Source: Oscillospiraceae bacterium (lineage in GTDB: Bacteria; Bacillota; Clostridia; Oscillospirales; Oscillospiraceae). Taken from it: a stretch of 6,047 nt of DNA. Under the pieces are notes generated by a model, which saw only the letters and a program-made list of their open reading frames with translations, ran no database searches and was not told the DNA's origin. This document shows positions 5,331 through 6,047 of the stretch, piece after piece. Numbering within the stretch: the stretch's first letter is position 1; each line of letters begins with the position of its first letter. The position numbers and the translations under genes were made by a program. The stretch covers positions 1 to 6,047 of the forward strand of contig JAISKY010000213.1 of the NCBI GenBank assembly GCA_031260745.1. Reading direction: 5' to 3'.

Positions 5331-5359
5331 AAACCATCGCTTTTTTATTGCGATGGTTT
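5331..5359. repeat. 10-bp perfect inverted repeat with T-rich loop
   Basis: AAACCATCGC (5331-5340) and GCGATGGTTT (5350-5359) are exact complements around the loop TTTTTTATT. The T-run is inside the loop rather than after the stem, so it is not a classical terminator. It lies just past the end of the phage block and may be a processing, recombination or termination element. An open frame passes through it, so it could also be coding. Confidence 0.55.
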
Positions 5360-5372
5360 GAGTAAGCGACTA

Positions 5373-5501
5373 ATGGTGGCACTATCCCAGGCAGACACAA
5401 ACAAATTATCTACCCTAATAGATTGCCTACGAAATAATAGCACAAAATCAACAAAAGCACAGATGTTGGGAAAGATTACCTCAACGTTGCTAAAAGACTA
5501 A
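5373..5501 (+). CDS. Short open frame, possible front part of a broken gene
   Basis: This 42-residue frame (MVALSQADTNKLSTLIDC, ending ITSTLLKD) looks protein-like: helical, soluble, no stop until TAA 5499-5501. The frame is also open upstream to about 5283, across the inverted repeat (reading SPFDLLIQKPSLFYCDG). No ribosome binding site precedes ATG 5373. It overlaps the open upstream part of the helix-turn-helix frame (5441-5518), which reads DYLNVAKRLKQAQRYLSKA. The two may be halves of one frameshifted gene or a pair of adjacent genes. No family is recognised, and the call is weak. Confidence 0.3.
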   Translation: MVALSQADTNKLSTLIDCLRNNSTKSTKAQMLGKITSTLLKD

Positions 5502-5518
5502 AACAGGCGCAGCGATAC

Positions 5519-5824
5519 TTGTCTAAAGCTAAGATTTTACAACTAATCACTGAGTATAGCCAAGGTGCAATGGCAAAGGAATTGGCCATAAAGTATAAAT
5601 GCCATCGACATACTATCAATGCTATCCTCGATAGACATGGCGTCAAGCGTCATCATGCTTGCCCCGTGATTAGAGGTAAAGAGCAAATTATCGTAAAGCT
5701 CTACGAGTCTGGGCTAAGTAGCCGTGGAGTTGCCGAAGAACTAGGCGTCAGTCAGAACGCGGTATTGCTTTGCTTACATAAACAGAATATCGCCATACGT
5801 CCAACAGGCCAACATAAAAAGTGA
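5519..5824 (+). CDS. Tandem helix-turn-helix protein, recombinase-tail-like
   Basis: This basic protein of 101 residues from TTG has two helix-turn-helix units: AMAKELAIKYKCHRHTINAI (about residues 17-36) and SSRGVAEELGVSQNAVLLCL (67-86), joined by a basic link RHGVKRHHACP. This resembles the DNA-binding tails of serine recombinases/resolvases or small transposon-borne regulators. No catalytic domain is present. The TTG start lacks a good ribosome binding site. The same frame is open from 5441 and reads naturally (VAKRLKQAQRYL), so the true protein probably begins upstream or is the 3' part of a broken recombinase gene. Base use is more A/T-rich than in the phage block. DNA binding is likely; the recombinase link is inference. 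Confidence 0.6.
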   Translation: MSKAKILQLITEYSQGAMAKELAIKYKCHRHTINAILDRHGVKRHHACPVIRGKEQIIVKLYESGLSSRGVAEELGVSQNAVLLCLHKQNIAIRPTGQHKK

Positions 5825-5929
5825 TGCCCTCAAACCTCTTGACCAATCGCCCGACTTTTCACATCAAGGACAAAAAGGCAGAAACGCGGGTATAGTAGGC
5901 ACTTCTTGCGAATTAGTGATATGACTCCT

Positions 5930-5952
5930 TATATAATCCTCTGGATTGTATA
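5930..5952. promoter_or_regulatory. Palindrome upstream of the 5985 promoter, possible operator
   Basis: TATATAATCC and GGATTGTATA flank a TCT centre. The arms match at 9 of 10 positions, with a G-T pair at the tenth. The palindrome ends 20 bases before the -10 box, so it covers the -35 region where a regulator could act. The left arm contains a second TATAAT (5932-5937), for which no clear -35 was found. Confidence 0.4.
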
Positions 5953-5969
5953 AACCAGTACGTTGGGCG

Positions 5970-5978
5970 TGCTATAAT
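5970..5978 (+). promoter_or_regulatory. Extended -10 promoter with leaderless start
   Basis: TGCTATAAT is a perfect extended -10 element (TGn plus TATAAT at 5973-5978). No good -35 box lies 17 bases upstream, as is usual for extended -10 promoters. ATG 5985 follows 6 bases after the -10, so transcription would start at or very near the ATG, giving leaderless mRNA. Confidence 0.65.
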
Positions 5979-5984
5979 TCTTCT

Positions 5985-6047
5985 ATGAAAAAAGAGAGAG
6001 GTAAAAAGAAGATTGTTATAGTAAGCGCAAGTATTGTCATCTTACTG
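5985..6047 (+). CDS. N-terminus of a membrane-anchored or secreted protein (runs off the window)
   Basis: Only 21 residues are present: a strongly basic start KKERGKKK followed by the hydrophobic IVIVSASIVILL. This is the layout of a signal peptide or N-terminal membrane anchor with the positive side inside. There is no ribosome binding site, because the -10 box lies only 6 bases upstream; the start is chosen on that leaderless geometry. The mature part is outside the window, so no function can be given. Confidence 0.6.
   Translation, partial: MKKERGKKKIVIVSASIVILL

Noticed and set aside
5331..5359. Intrinsic terminator after the tape-measure gene
   Set aside because: The T-run lies in the loop, and neither strand has a T-tract right after the stem.

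Overview
The window falls into three blocks of different character. It looks like a piece of a gut- or digester-type Firmicutes (Clostridia) genome joined to phage DNA, followed by DNA of a third style. The clostridial assignment of the first block is an inference from its cohesin-like, SLH and dockerin modules and from its strong AGGAGG-type ribosome binding sites.

Block 1 (1 to about 2670) is chromosomal. It holds lplA (lipoate-protein ligase, + strand), a hairpin terminator, and then on the - strand a secreted protein with one cohesin-like module and three SLH repeats. Upstream of that gene, on the same strand, lies the C-terminal dockerin of a second secreted protein whose front part is missing. 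A perfect 15-bp hairpin sits between the two. Together they look like a surface anchor and a cargo protein of a small cellulosome-like system.

Block 2 (about 2670 to 5299, + strand) is phage-derived. It starts with a cassette of tightly overlapping small genes. In these, the ribosome binding site of each gene lies in the last codons of the previous one, and the genes overlap by ATGA. One encodes a recognisable phage-type Cys-rich protein (3460-3828). Next come a 49-codon gene and a headless tape-measure protein. The tape-measure frame is broken at a G6A run that matches a -1 slippery heptamer, and it ends in seven 19-residue repeats.

Block 3 (about 5300 to 6047) is less G/C-biased and lacks the strong ribosome binding sites of block 2. 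It holds a 10-bp inverted repeat, overlapping open frames that end in a tandem helix-turn-helix protein resembling a recombinase tail, and an extended -10 promoter placed 6 bases before the ATG of a membrane or secreted protein that runs off the end. This suggests leaderless translation.

The joins at about 2665-2700, 4015-4044 and 5285-5330 could be real (prophage remnant, deletions) or assembly/amplification chimeras. The sequence alone does not decide. No tRNA, rRNA, CRISPR array or complete insertion sequence was seen.
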